A stretch of DNA of 64,000 bases. Source: Citrus sinensis (taxonomy: Eukaryota; Streptophyta; Magnoliopsida; Sapindales; Rutaceae). Position 1 is the first letter of the stretch; the number at the start of each line of letters is the position of its first letter. Below the pieces are notes generated by a model. That model did no database searches, was not told where the DNA came from, and saw only the letters and a list, made by a program, of their open reading frames with translations. The DNA lies in NCBI RefSeq assembly GCF_022201045.2, contig NC_068561.1, forward strand, positions 13,169,001 through 13,233,000, written 5' to 3'. Below are positions 39,765 to 50,236 of the stretch, piece by piece. Made by a program: the position numbers and the translations under genes.

Positions 39765-40930
39765 ATAGACGTTTCATTAAAGATTTCAGCAAAGTTTCTA
39801 GACCCTTATACAATTCACTTGCTAAGGATGTACCTTTTATCTTTAATGATTCATGTCTTGTGGCTTTTGAAAAATTAAGGCATTTGTTGACATCATCACC
39901 CATCATTCAGGCCCCAAACTGGAGCTTACCATTTGAGCTCATGTGTGATACATCTGATTATGCAGTAGGAGCAATATTAGGACAGAGAGTTGATCGAATT
40001 TCTCATGTTATTTACTATGCTAGTATGACATTGAATGATGCACAGTTGAACTATTCAACTACTGAAAAAGAAATGCTAGCAGTAGTATTTGCATTAAAAA
40101 AATTTCGATCTTATCTCATTGGTTGTAAAATAATTATGTTCACAGATCATGCTGCTCTTAAATATCTTCTCACGAAAAAAGATGCAAAAGCTAGACTAAT
40201 TCGTTGGGTGTTACTTTTGTAGGAATTCGACTTGTAATTTAAAGATAAGAAAGGCACAGAGAATGTTGTAGCAGACCATCTCTCTCGTCTCCATTTTGAC
40301 ACAATTTCTGAACTTTTAACATTGAATGAGTCATTTCCAGATGAACAATTAATGAGTGTGGAAATATTACCTTGATATGCTGATATAGTTAATTATCTTG
40401 TTACAGGTCAACTTCCAGAGCATTGGACCAAGCAAGACAAGGCTAAATTCTTTGCAGAAATAAAGAATTTCTTTTGGGATGACCTTTATTTGTTCAAGTA
40501 TTGTGCAGATCAAATTGTTAGGCGATGTGTCCCAGAAAGTAAAATTCAGAATATCATTTCATTCTGTCATGAACAAGCTTGTGGAGGTCATTTCAGTGCT
40601 AAGAAAACAGCTACTAAAGTTTTACAATGTGGTTTCTAATTGCCAACTATATTTTGAGACGCTTACACTTTTTGTTCTTCATGTGATAGGTGTCAACGAA
40701 TGGGAAGTATTACGTGAAGGAACATGATGCCACTAAATCCAATTTTAGTGGTTGAGATTTTTTACGAATGGGGTATCGACTTCATGGAACCCTTTCCTTC
40801 TTCTTTTAGCCATCAATACATATTGGTTGCTGTTGACTACGTATTGAAATAGGTAGAAGCAATTCCATGCAGAACTAACGATCACAAGGTGGTGGTAGGA
40901 TTTTTGAAAAGCAATGTTGTCGTAGGTCAT
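39765..40930 (+). pseudogene. Ty3 pol fragment, copy C (RT end, RNase H, integrase start)
   Basis: It starts inside the RT thumb ([16 protein letters not shown]), continues through RNase H ([27 protein letters not shown]) and the integrase zinc region to GFLKSNVV. It carries multiple stops, for example 40220 (TAG, Q in copy B), TAA shortly after, and 40373-40375 (TGA, W in copy B). It is neither the continuation of A nor the start of B, so it is a third copy. Confidence 0.88.
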
Positions 40931-40975
40931 TATTATCTTTGTGTTTCTTGCATGCATGGTCGTAGGTCATTATTA
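40919..40975 (+). repeat. 17-bp direct repeat at the pol/gag junction
   Basis: GTCGTAGGTCATTATTA occurs at 40919-40935 and 40959-40975, exactly where integrase sequence of copy C changes to gag sequence of copy B. This marks a recombination or repair junction. Confidence 0.8.
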
Positions 40976-42718
40976 CCTAATCTTGAACCTATAGACCTTG
41001 AACTAGAAAAAACACTTCTCACATACAAGCACGTGAAAAATAAATTTGGAATGGATTTACAAGCACCATAGGAGAGGCCATTTAAGGACTATTTTAGTCA
41101 TTTAGCTAATTTGAGCACATTATGTATAAGATACCCAAATATAACTGCTAAGAGCTTTGAACTAAAACCTAGTGTGCTAAATTGTCTCCCCACATTCTAT
41201 GACTTAGAAAATGAGGACCCATATAATCATCTGAATGATTTTCATGCTATTTGTCAAATATTTAAATATGAGAATTTTTCAGACGATGATGTGAAACTCA
41301 GATTATTCTCATTTTCTTTAAAGGATAGAGCTCATTCATGGTTAAGTACTTTGCCTGCTAATAGCATTACATCATGGGAACAAATGGTAACTAAATTTTT
41401 GAATAAATATTTCCCAGTGCATAAAACCAATGTTATTCGCAGAGAAATTTCAGAGTTTACACAGAGAGAAGATGAGCAGTTTTTCGAAACATGGGAGCGA
41501 TTCAATGGGCTACTCTTGAAGTGTCCACATCATGGGTACGAGAAATGGCACCAATGCCAATATTTTTTGGAGGGATTATTGCCGAATGTGCAAGAATGGC
41601 TAATAGCAACAAGTGGAGGAGAGCTAATGTCAAAAAGTGCATCAGAAATTTAGAAATTCTTCCAGCGACAAGTAGATAATTCCCAACAACGAAGTCGATC
41701 ACTCATGAATACTAGAAGAATTAAGGGAGTAAATGATGTTCACATTGGCGAGTCAAGTTCAGAAATTAAAGAAGTCAAAGTGATAATTGAATGTCTCTCT
41801 CGACAAATAGCATCGTTATCGACTGCTAAATCAACAGAGCCACATGACCATGACTCGTACTCAGATCAAGCCAATGCCATAGGTGTAATGAGAAAACCAT
41901 CGAATTACAACCCATACTCCAACACATATAACCCTGGATGGAGAGACCACCCCAATTTTTCATGGTCTCAAGGATTACAGCAGAATGGACCAGCAGCTCC
42001 AGCTCCACTAATTCCTCAAAATCCTCAAGCCTCTCAGCCACCATTTAGACCATACAATCAAAACTAGAACTACTCTCAACTCAGACCATGGGAGGATGCA
42101 TTCCAGAATTTCAAGAATGTTACTCACTCTACGATTGAGCAACAGAACCGCACCATTGATGGACTACGAAATGAGTTGCGAGCAGGCTTTAACTCACAAG
42201 CCCAATCAGTTTCAAGCTTCGAGAAGATGGTGGGACAACTTGCTTCTTCAGTTCAGACCTTGGCAATGACTGTTGAGAAAGACAAGTTTCCAAGTCAACC
42301 AGTGCCTAATCCTAAAGGAGTACATGAAGCAAGTACCAGTTCATCACAGCAGCATGGAGAGCTCAAAGTAGTCATGACCTTGCGAAAAGGAAAAGAAGTC
42401 GACAACAAAGTGGAGATGCCGGTGACAAAAGAAAATCAAATTGTACCTGTGAATGTTGATGACTCACCATCAGAGGAGAAAGAAGAAACCAACCCGCGAG
42501 AATATGTTCATAAAGCTCCATTTCCTCAGAGGTTAGCTAAAGGAAAGAAGGGAAAATCCACAGGTGAGATTCTCGAAATCTTCAAACATGTAAGTTTAAT
42601 ATCCATTTACTTGATATTATTAAAAAAGTTCCATCTTATGCCAAGTTTCTTAAAGACCTTTGTACTAAAAAGAGAAAAATTCATGTTCAAAAGAAGGCAT
42701 TTTAACAAAAAACGTTAG
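40955..42718 (+). pseudogene. Athila-type gag, copy B (broken)
   Basis: One frame with stops at 41069, 41651 and 42065, then a frameshift near 42600. Retrotrans_gag features: FYDLENEDPYNHLNDFH, LRLFSFSLKDRAHSWLSTLP, FLNKYFPVHKT and FNGLLLKCPHHGYEKWHQCQ. A Q/P/N-rich linker follows. No CCHC knuckle is seen, which is normal for Athila gag. The sequence 'KAPFPQRL' marks the approach to protease. Confidence 0.88.
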
Positions 42719-42719
42719 T

Positions 42720-45700
42720 TCTATCCTTCAACACAAAATTTCGCTAAAATACAAAGACCCAGGATCCCCCACTATCTCATGTAGTATAGGGAACCACACA
42801 ATTGAGAATGCTTTGTTGAATTTAGGAGCTAGTGTAAATTTGTTGCATTATTCAGTATTTGTGAAACTTGGACTGGGAGAATTACACCCAACTCCAGTAG
42901 TGTTACAGCTTGCAGATCGGTCCACGAAAATACCTCGTGGTATTGTGGAGGACGTGCTTATCCAGGTAGACAAGTTTTATTTTCCTGTTGATTTCATTGT
43001 AATTGACACTCAACCAATACAGGATTCAAGGAAGCACATCCTCATTATTTTAGGCCGACCTTTCTTGGCAACTGCAGATGCTCACATTCAATGCAGGATT
43101 GGAAATATGCAGTTGTCCTTCGGCAACATGACTATGGAGCTGAACATCTTCAACATTGCCAAACAACCTCACAATGCAGATGATGGAATTGTTGATATGG
43201 ATTTAATAGAAACAATAGTTGATAACACTTTTCTTTCAAACCTTAATGATGATCCTTTACAAAAATATTTAACTCACTTTAGTTTTGATTTTGATATTGA
43301 CAGATCGGTTGATGAGGTCAACGCCTTGCTTGACTCAGCACCATCTATGGACACTAATAAATGGAAGTCAAGAGTTGAACAACTAGCACCATCAGAGAAG
43401 AAACTCATCTCATCATCAGAATCACCATTTAAACTCGAGCTCAAACCATTACCCAACACTCTGGAATATGCATTTTTGGGAGAAGAAAGTACTCTGCCGG
43501 TAATCATCTCATCATCCCTAAATGACGAACAAAAAAGTAAGTTGTTGGATGTTTTAAAAGAGCACAAAGGAGCATTAGGATGGACCATGGCAGACATAAA
43601 AGGTATAAATCCAGTAGACTGCATGCATTACATTCACCTTGATGAAAATGCTAAATCTACTAGGGAAATGCAACGTCGGTTAAATCTTAATATGAAAGAA
43701 GTTGTTAGAACAGAAGTCCTTAAGCTATTTGACGTAGGTATCATTTACCCAATTTCTGATAGTTCATGGGTCAGTCCTGTACAAGTTGTCCCCAAAAAGT
43801 CAAGAGTCACAGTAGTTACGAATGCTGATAATGAATTGATACCCACTAAAGTGACTACATGATAGCATGTATGCATTGATTATAGAAAGTTGAATTCTGT
43901 CACACGTAAAGACCATTTTCCTTTACCATTTATTGATCAAATGCTTGATAGATTAGCAGGCCATGAATTTTATTGCTTTCTAAATGGCTACTCAGGATAC
44001 AATCAGATCCCCATAGCACCAAAAGATCAAGAGAAGACCACTTTCACTTGCCCTTTTGGCACATTTACATATAGGAGAATGCCATTTGGATTATGTAATG
44101 CACCTGCTACATTTCAACGATGCATGTTAAGCATTTTTTCTGATATGGTTGAACGATTCCTAGAAGTCTTTATGGATAACTTTTCTATCTTTGGTGATTT
44201 GTTTGAACAATGTTTACATCATCTAACATTAGTTCTGCAGAGATGTATCGAGAAGAACTTGGTCTTAAATTGAGAGAAATGTCATTTTATGGTAAAACAA
44301 GGTATTGTTCTCGGTCACATCATTTCGAGCAAAGGTATTGAGGTTGATAAAGCCAAGGTGGATCTTATTTCTAATCTTCCTCCACCTAAAACAGTCAGAG
44401 AAGTAAGATCTTTCCTTGGGCATGCTGGTTTTTATAGACGTTTTATTAAAGATTTTAGCAAAGTTTCTAGACCCTTATGCAATTTACTTGCTAAGGATGT
44501 AATTTTTGTCATTGATGATTCATGTCTTGTGGCATTTGAAAAGTTAAAGCAATTGTTGGCATTATACCTATCATTCAGCCCCCAAACTGGAGCGTACCAT
44601 TCGAGCTCATGTGTGATGCATCTGATTATGCAGTAGGAGCAGTTTTAGAACAAAGAGTTGATCGAATTCCCCACGTTATTTACTATGCTAGTATGACATT
44701 AAATGATGCACAGTTGAACTATTCAACTACTGAAAAAGAAATACTAGCAGTAGTGTTTGCATTAGAGAAATTTCGATATTATCTCATTGGTTGTAAAATA
44801 ATTATATTCACAGATCATGCTGCTCTTAAATATCTTCTCACAAAGAAAGATACAAAAGCTAGACTAATTCGTTGGATGTTACTTTTGCAGAAATTTGACT
44901 TGGAATTCAAAGATAAGAAAGGGACAGAAAATGTTGTGGCTTACCACCTCTCTCGTCTCCATTTTGACACAATTACAGAGCCATTAATATTGAATGAGTC
45001 ATTTTTAGATGAACAATTAATGAGTGTGGAAGTATTACCTTGGTATGCTGATATAGTTAATTATCTTGTTACAGGTAAACTTCCAGAGCATTGGACCAAA
45101 CAAGATAAGGCTAAATTCTTTGCAGAGATAAAGAATTTCTTTTGGGATGACCCTTATTTGTTCAAGTATTGTGTAGATCAAATTGTTAGACGATGTGTCC
45201 CAGAAAATGAAATTCAGAATATCATTTCATTCTGCCATGAACAAGCTTGTGGAGGCCATTTTAGTGCTAAGAAAACAGCGACTAAAGTTTTACAATGTGG
45301 TTTCTATTGGCCAACTATATTTCGAGACGCTTACACTTTCTGTTCTTCATGTGATAGGTGTCAACGAATGGGGAGTATTACGCGAAGGAACATGATGCCA
45401 CTAAATCCAATTTTCGTGGTTGAGATTTTTGATGTATGGGGTATCGACTTCATGGGACCCTTTCCCCTTTCTTTTGGCCATCAATACATATTAGTTGCTA
45501 TTGACTATATATCGAAATGGGTAAAAGCAATTCCATGCAGAACCAATGATCACAAGGTGGTGATAAGATTTTTGAAAAGCAATATTGTCTCACGCTTTGG
45601 ATTCCCTCGAGCAATAATCAGTGATGGTGGTGCCCATTTTTGTAACAAAGCATTCAAAGCTCTTTTGACAAAGTATTCAATCACTCATAAAGTGGCGACC

Positions 45701-46327
45701 CCATATCATCCGCAAACTAGTGGCCAAGTTTAGATCTCCAATCGAGAAATAAAGCACATATTAGAAAAGATGGTGAGGCCGGACAGAAAAGATTGGTCAT
45801 TAAGACTTGATGATGCATTATGGGCATATAGAACGGCTTTCAAGACTCCGATTGGGATGTCACCCTACATGCTAGTGTATGGATACTTACCTGTGGAACT
45901 TAAGCATCGTGCATATTGGGTTATCAAGAAATTCAACTTTGACATGCAGCAAGCCAGCTTAGAAAGAAGATTACAGCTGCGAGAACTTGAAGAAATTTGT
46001 AATGATGCATACGAAAATGCCAAGATTTACAAGCAACGAATGAAAGTCTTCCATGACAAGCAAATTATGAGAAAATCGTTCACTCCAGGTCAGAAAGTGC
46101 TTTTATTCAATTCTCGCTTACACCTATTCCCAGGTAAGTTACGCTCTCGATGATCTGGTCCCTTTATTGTTCATACTGTTTTTCCACATGGGGTAATTGA
46201 AATTAAAGACCCAAATAACGGTGTCACATTTAAAGTTAATGGTCAAAGATTAAAGCCATATCTAGAGTACCAACCACATGGAGAAGACACCGAAATAAAT
46301 TTGAGTGACCCACCAGATTTGAATTGA
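42720..46327 (+). pseudogene. Ty3 pol (protease, RT, RNase H, integrase), copy B (broken)
   Basis: Protease: NLGASVNLL, with Asn where the catalytic Asp is expected. RT: PFIDQMLDRLAGHEFYCFL, FGLCNAPATFQR, and FMDNF in place of (Y/F)MDDF. RNase [25 protein letters not shown]. Integrase: H/H and CSSCDRC zinc residues, [18 protein letters not shown]. Stops at 43860-43865 and 44271 and at 46151 replace Trp/Arg codons; 45731 replaces Glu. A one-base deletion near 44559 relative to copy C changes frame. The last stop is at 46325-46327. Non-functional. Confidence 0.92.
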
Positions 46328-46451
46328 ATGTTTTTTCTTTTCGGTGGTTTGATTTTTCTTTCTTTCTTTTTATTATTCTTTTGCTAATTGAAATTATTTT
46401 TGCATAAGTGTGTTTGTTTTACCATTAAGTTTTCTCTTATCACTGTTAATC

Positions 46452-46685
46452 ATGAATACCATACTTAGACCATTCCTTCTGAACATTCTTAAACCACTTC
46501 AACGTGTTAAAACTCATCTCAAAAGGCAGATTTAATTTTGTAAAACATATCGTATTTAGGCTCTGCAACTACCAGAGTTAGTATCATGTGTAGAGGGTTG
46601 TGAAAGCCAACTCAGGGACATTGAGAGAAATGTTTACGACATTCAGTTGGAGCTTGAGGTAAATTCAATAAGAGGACGATTTTAA
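46452..46685 (+). pseudogene. Extra ORF X, copy B (two stops)
   Basis: Equivalent to 34550-34783 with the same 78-codon length. Stops replace the codon after LKRQI and the codon before ALQ. The C-terminal helix SQLRDIERNVYDIQLELE is unchanged from copy A. Confidence 0.6.
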
Positions 46686-46826
46686 TTATATTTGTGTGTT
46701 TTAATTTATTTTTCTGTTTGTGTGCTTTAGTTTGTTACCCCGGTGAAGTGGCAGATAACGGTACTCCGTGACAATTAAGTCGGTTACTTCAGTTTCTCAT
46801 AATAACCGATATTCTGAGGCGAAGGT

Positions 46827-47384
46827 ATGGATAGAAACGAGATTCTAGCGAAGGTTCACAAGCGATTCCCTTCACTTCCTCAGAATGCCGTCCTTACAAT
46901 CTATAAAGCCCGGTCCGAACGCATGCGATTGCTCGTGAGGAATAACATACCTGCTGACATTCGTTGGTTAATCGAGGCTAAAGTACGATTTACAGGTGAG
47001 TTACCTCCAAAATTTATTGCATACATGCCTGGTTGTGGTAAAGGAAATTATGCAAGAAAACGACGAGCTCGAAGAATTTTTGTTACTTGTCATAAGTGTG
47101 CCAGAATGAGTTGCAATAAAAAACCATGTTCTTTAAGAATGATGTCTGATAACAGAGAAGATAAGATTCAATTCATTAGGGATGGCTTGAATAAGGAGTC
47201 TTTGGATGATATCATTTTGTCTCTTGAAACGCATCCCAGTGGATATGTGCAAAGAGCGATTCTTCAGTTATGGCCATTATTCTAGAAAGAGCATACACGA
47301 TATAGTCTCGGGAATCTGACTATAAACGACCATGTTTGCCAGTTTATAAGAAAATTGGATGGGAAGCCTATCCTCGACCCATAG
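46827..47384 (+). pseudogene. Extra ORF Y, carlavirus NABP-like Cys-rich protein, copy B
   Basis: A 185-codon frame with one internal stop at 47283-47285 (TAG; CAG in copy A) leaves a 152-residue open N-terminal part. The N-terminal half is helical (MDRNEILAKVHKRFPS...). The middle has GKGNYARKRRARR, then the cysteine array C-x2-C-x4-C-x4-C (CHKCARMSCNKKPC), about residues 75-102. The order glycine, tyrosine-alanine, arginine-rich run, CxxC, then CxxxxC resembles the small cysteine-rich nucleic-acid-binding proteins of carlavirus-type RNA viruses, some of which suppress RNA silencing. The loop between cysteine pairs is shorter here. Homology is inferred by eye; a cellular zinc-ribbon origin is possible. 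Confidence 0.55.
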
Positions 47385-47662
47385 AGGGCCTTCAAGCCGT
47401 TTCTGGACGTAAAACCAGAGGAAGATGTGAGTCACAATCGCAAGTACCTGTAAATATCCTTTTACTTCACTGTTATTTTATTTTACTATTGTTTTATCAT
47501 TTGCATTATTGTCTTTAATAATTTTATTTTATCATTATTTTTTTCTTTTTGCTGTTTCCTTTTTGACTCACGAGCCATGTGCTTTACGCGTTATTTGACA
47601 CTGACATGCCACCTCATACACAGGTGTGATCCACTGTCACCAAGATTCTTAAATATGACTTT

Positions 47663-48370
47663 TTGTTAAGCACTCATAAATTATTTTTGAGAAATATTCC
47701 GATGGCAGCTACTCCCAATAGACAATTAAAGAACATTTGTGTGCTTTATGGATTTACCTATGGCAAACATAAAGAGTTCGTTGATGCAGCCATAGATCTT
47801 GGTCGAAGTATAGCAGAGAGAAAATTACACTTGGTGTATGGAGGAGGTAACCGAGGGTTATCAAAATTGTTCTCAGAAACTGCTTTTGTCAGAGGAAACC
47901 AAGTGTTAGGCATCATCCCAAGAGTCCTAAAACCTTTGGGCAGTTTGTCTGACTCACCGACTGGAGAAGAGTTAGTCGTCTCAGGTATGCAAGAAATAAT
48001 AACTGAAATGCTTAATCATGCTGATGCTTTTATTTTCATTCCAGGAGATCTTGCAACACTAGAGGCATTTATCACACTAGCATCTTGGGCCCATCTGCAC
48101 ATTCACCAGAAACCCATCGGTTTGTTAAATGTCAATAATTTTTATGATGGCTTTATCGCATTTCTTAACCATGCAAAAAAAAACTATTTCGTTCCTTCCA
48201 ATGCCAAAAAGCTTTTTATTTGTGCTCACACTGCTAATGAGATACTTGATCTGTTACAAGCTTATAGACCAGAGCCAGACCCCTGGACCTTTGTGTTGGA
48301 GCGTCCAAATAATGATGGTAACAGTAGCTGCAGTAAGAAGTACAAATTAGATTTAACTCTCCGCTTGTAA
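47663..48370 (+). CDS. Extra ORF Z, intact LOG-like protein in retrotransposon copy B
   Basis: An uninterrupted 235-residue frame with a TAA stop; a second Met at residue 14 (MAATPNRQ) is a plausible alternative start. LOG enzymes release active cytokinin bases from riboside monophosphates. Family landmarks: ICVLYGF (strand 1), LGRSIAERKLHLVYGGGNRGLS (usual VYGGGSVGLMG), VLGIIPRVL, EMLNHADAFIFIPGDLATLEA (usual PGGYGTLEE), and SWAHLHIHQKPIGLLNV. Oddities: the catalytic Arg of the GM-x-x-R region is Ile in this copy (Arg in copy A), and two Gly plus the last Glu of the PGGxGTxxE motif are replaced in both copies. Enzyme activity is therefore doubtful. The ORF lies between integrase and LTR, as a captured gene. 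Confidence 0.85.
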   Translation: MLSTHKLFLRNIPMAATPNRQLKNICVLYGFTYGKHKEFVDAAIDLGRSIAERKLHLVYGGGNRGLSKLFSETAFVRGNQVLGIIPRVLKPLGSLSDSPTGEELVVSGMQEIITEMLNHADAFIFIPGDLATLEAFITLASWAHLHIHQKPIGLLNVNNFYDGFIAFLNHAKKNYFVPSNAKKLFICAHTANEILDLLQAYRPEPDPWTFVLERPNNDGNSSCSKKYKLDLTLRL

Positions 48371-50236
48371 ATATTTTCTTCTGTGTTGCACCACTCAGGT
48401 GATGTCTTCTAAACTCTACTTCTTTCCTTTTAAACATTGAGGACAATGTTATGTTCTGGTTGGGGGGAGGGAATAGTTGACAATTGTGGAATCTTGGTTA
48501 AGTTTTTACTAATTTTTTGTTGTAGAAACTAACTGTTGCTAACTTTTTGTGTTGAAGATGGCTAAATATGGAGTGTAGTGACTCTAGAAACGCATCTTCA
48601 TCGTTTGAAAAAAAAATTAAAAAAAATCAAAAAAATTCAGACATTTTCTTTTTCTTTATTAAGTTTTGATGTTCATTTTTCTTCTTCTTTTTAATTTCTC
48701 CTTTATAAATGTACATTTTCAAATATTTGAGGCGAAGATGGCTGAATATGGAGAGTAGTGCCTCTAGAAATGCATCTTCTTAGTTAAAAAAAAATATTTC
48801 TTTTTCTAATAAATTTTTCTGCATCATCTTCACATTTCTGCATGCATATTTTCCTTTCATGTTTAGAATAGGCTGGGGGGTAGAATGTTGTTTAAAAAAA
48901 AATTTGTGTGATTTTTTTTAACATTGGATGACATGATTAATTTCAAATTTTAGTATTTGTATTATCTTTGGTCTTAAGCGATGTTACATTATGTTTGTTA
49001 CTCTACATGTTGATGTCGGAGACAAATATGAGTTGCTTGAAAGAATGAACATGTCATAAATAAGTGCCAAGTGAGTTTTTGAGCCTATCATTTTTCTTGG
49101 AGAGTAACATTTTTGCTCATTCTTTATACAACTTAGTGGTTTATTATTGTATACACGATCTCTAGATTTCTTTTGAGTTAACCCTTAAAAAAAATTATAA
49201 AATTAAAAAAAAATGTGTGTTGCTACATTGGGAGGCCCATCTAACTAGTAGATATGGAAGGTTATTTAAAGCCCTAAAAGACGATGGAAATGTCATTTTT
49301 GATCCGTTTGAGCATTTCTAGCCATCCCTTTTGTGAAATATCCATAGTTAACCATTTTAAGCCTTTTAAAAAAAAGAAAAATAAAGCTTTTTATTTGTTA
49401 AACTTATCATCTTGACCCACTCCGATTTAGAGTATTACTCGATGTCTTATAAGTTCCATCACCTATTTATGTTTAAGAAAAATGTAAATAATTATTTTTC
49501 TCAGTGACGTTGTGCCAAGCAAAAGTAAAAAAAAAATTGTTTCAAAAAAAAAAAGAAGAAAAAAAATAACAATAATAGGTGAAATCCACCTTGTAACTTC
49601 AAAAAAAAAAATTCCTCTGCATTTTTCTCAAATATACACTTTGTTTTTCTTATTTCCCTTCTTTGTTAACCATGTCCCTAACCTACGTTACGTCCTAATA
49701 AAAGTCCTTCTTGATTTTAAGGAACTATAGTCTGAAGTAAAAGCTAGTTATATGGGCTAAAAAGATGTAGTGATGCATAATAAAAAAAAAAGAAAAAAAG
49801 AAGATAAATAAAGTGGGTCGACTAGCATTTTTGTTTGACTTGAGATCGTATTATTTCTAAACTGATGGCATATTTATTTCATCTTGGTGAGAGCATGTGA
49901 TATCACTTCTTTATTATTTTCTCTCAATTACCATTCATTGGAGTGACTATTTTTATTGGTTTTAATTTCTTTGTGAGAGTGTCACTACTTCCAGTGAGAT
50001 TTTGGGGTTTGACATGTCATTCTTGAAGGTAACTATGACAAAGTCTACTAGGTTGATTCATGTGGATGGTTGATGTGGGTGTGATGTTGCTTTAGACTGG
50101 AGATAATACTTATACTTTTATTTAATTGCTATCATTAGTTTGATTGAATAAACAAGATTGTTTAAAAAAAAAATTGTGTTTGAATTTTGTTTTTGCTTTA
50201 TTTGCTAGGGACTAGCAATAAGCTGGTTGGGGGGTG
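48371..50236 (+). other. Non-coding 3' region of copy B, with polypurine tracts
   Basis: Collinear with 36474-38406 of copy A, including 'cattgaggacaatgt', GGTTGGGGGGAGGG (about 48456-48472), 'ggctggggggtagaatg' (about 48872) and the LTR-adjacent GGTTGGGGGGTG (50225-50236). A/T homopolymer lengths differ from copy A. Confidence 0.7.
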
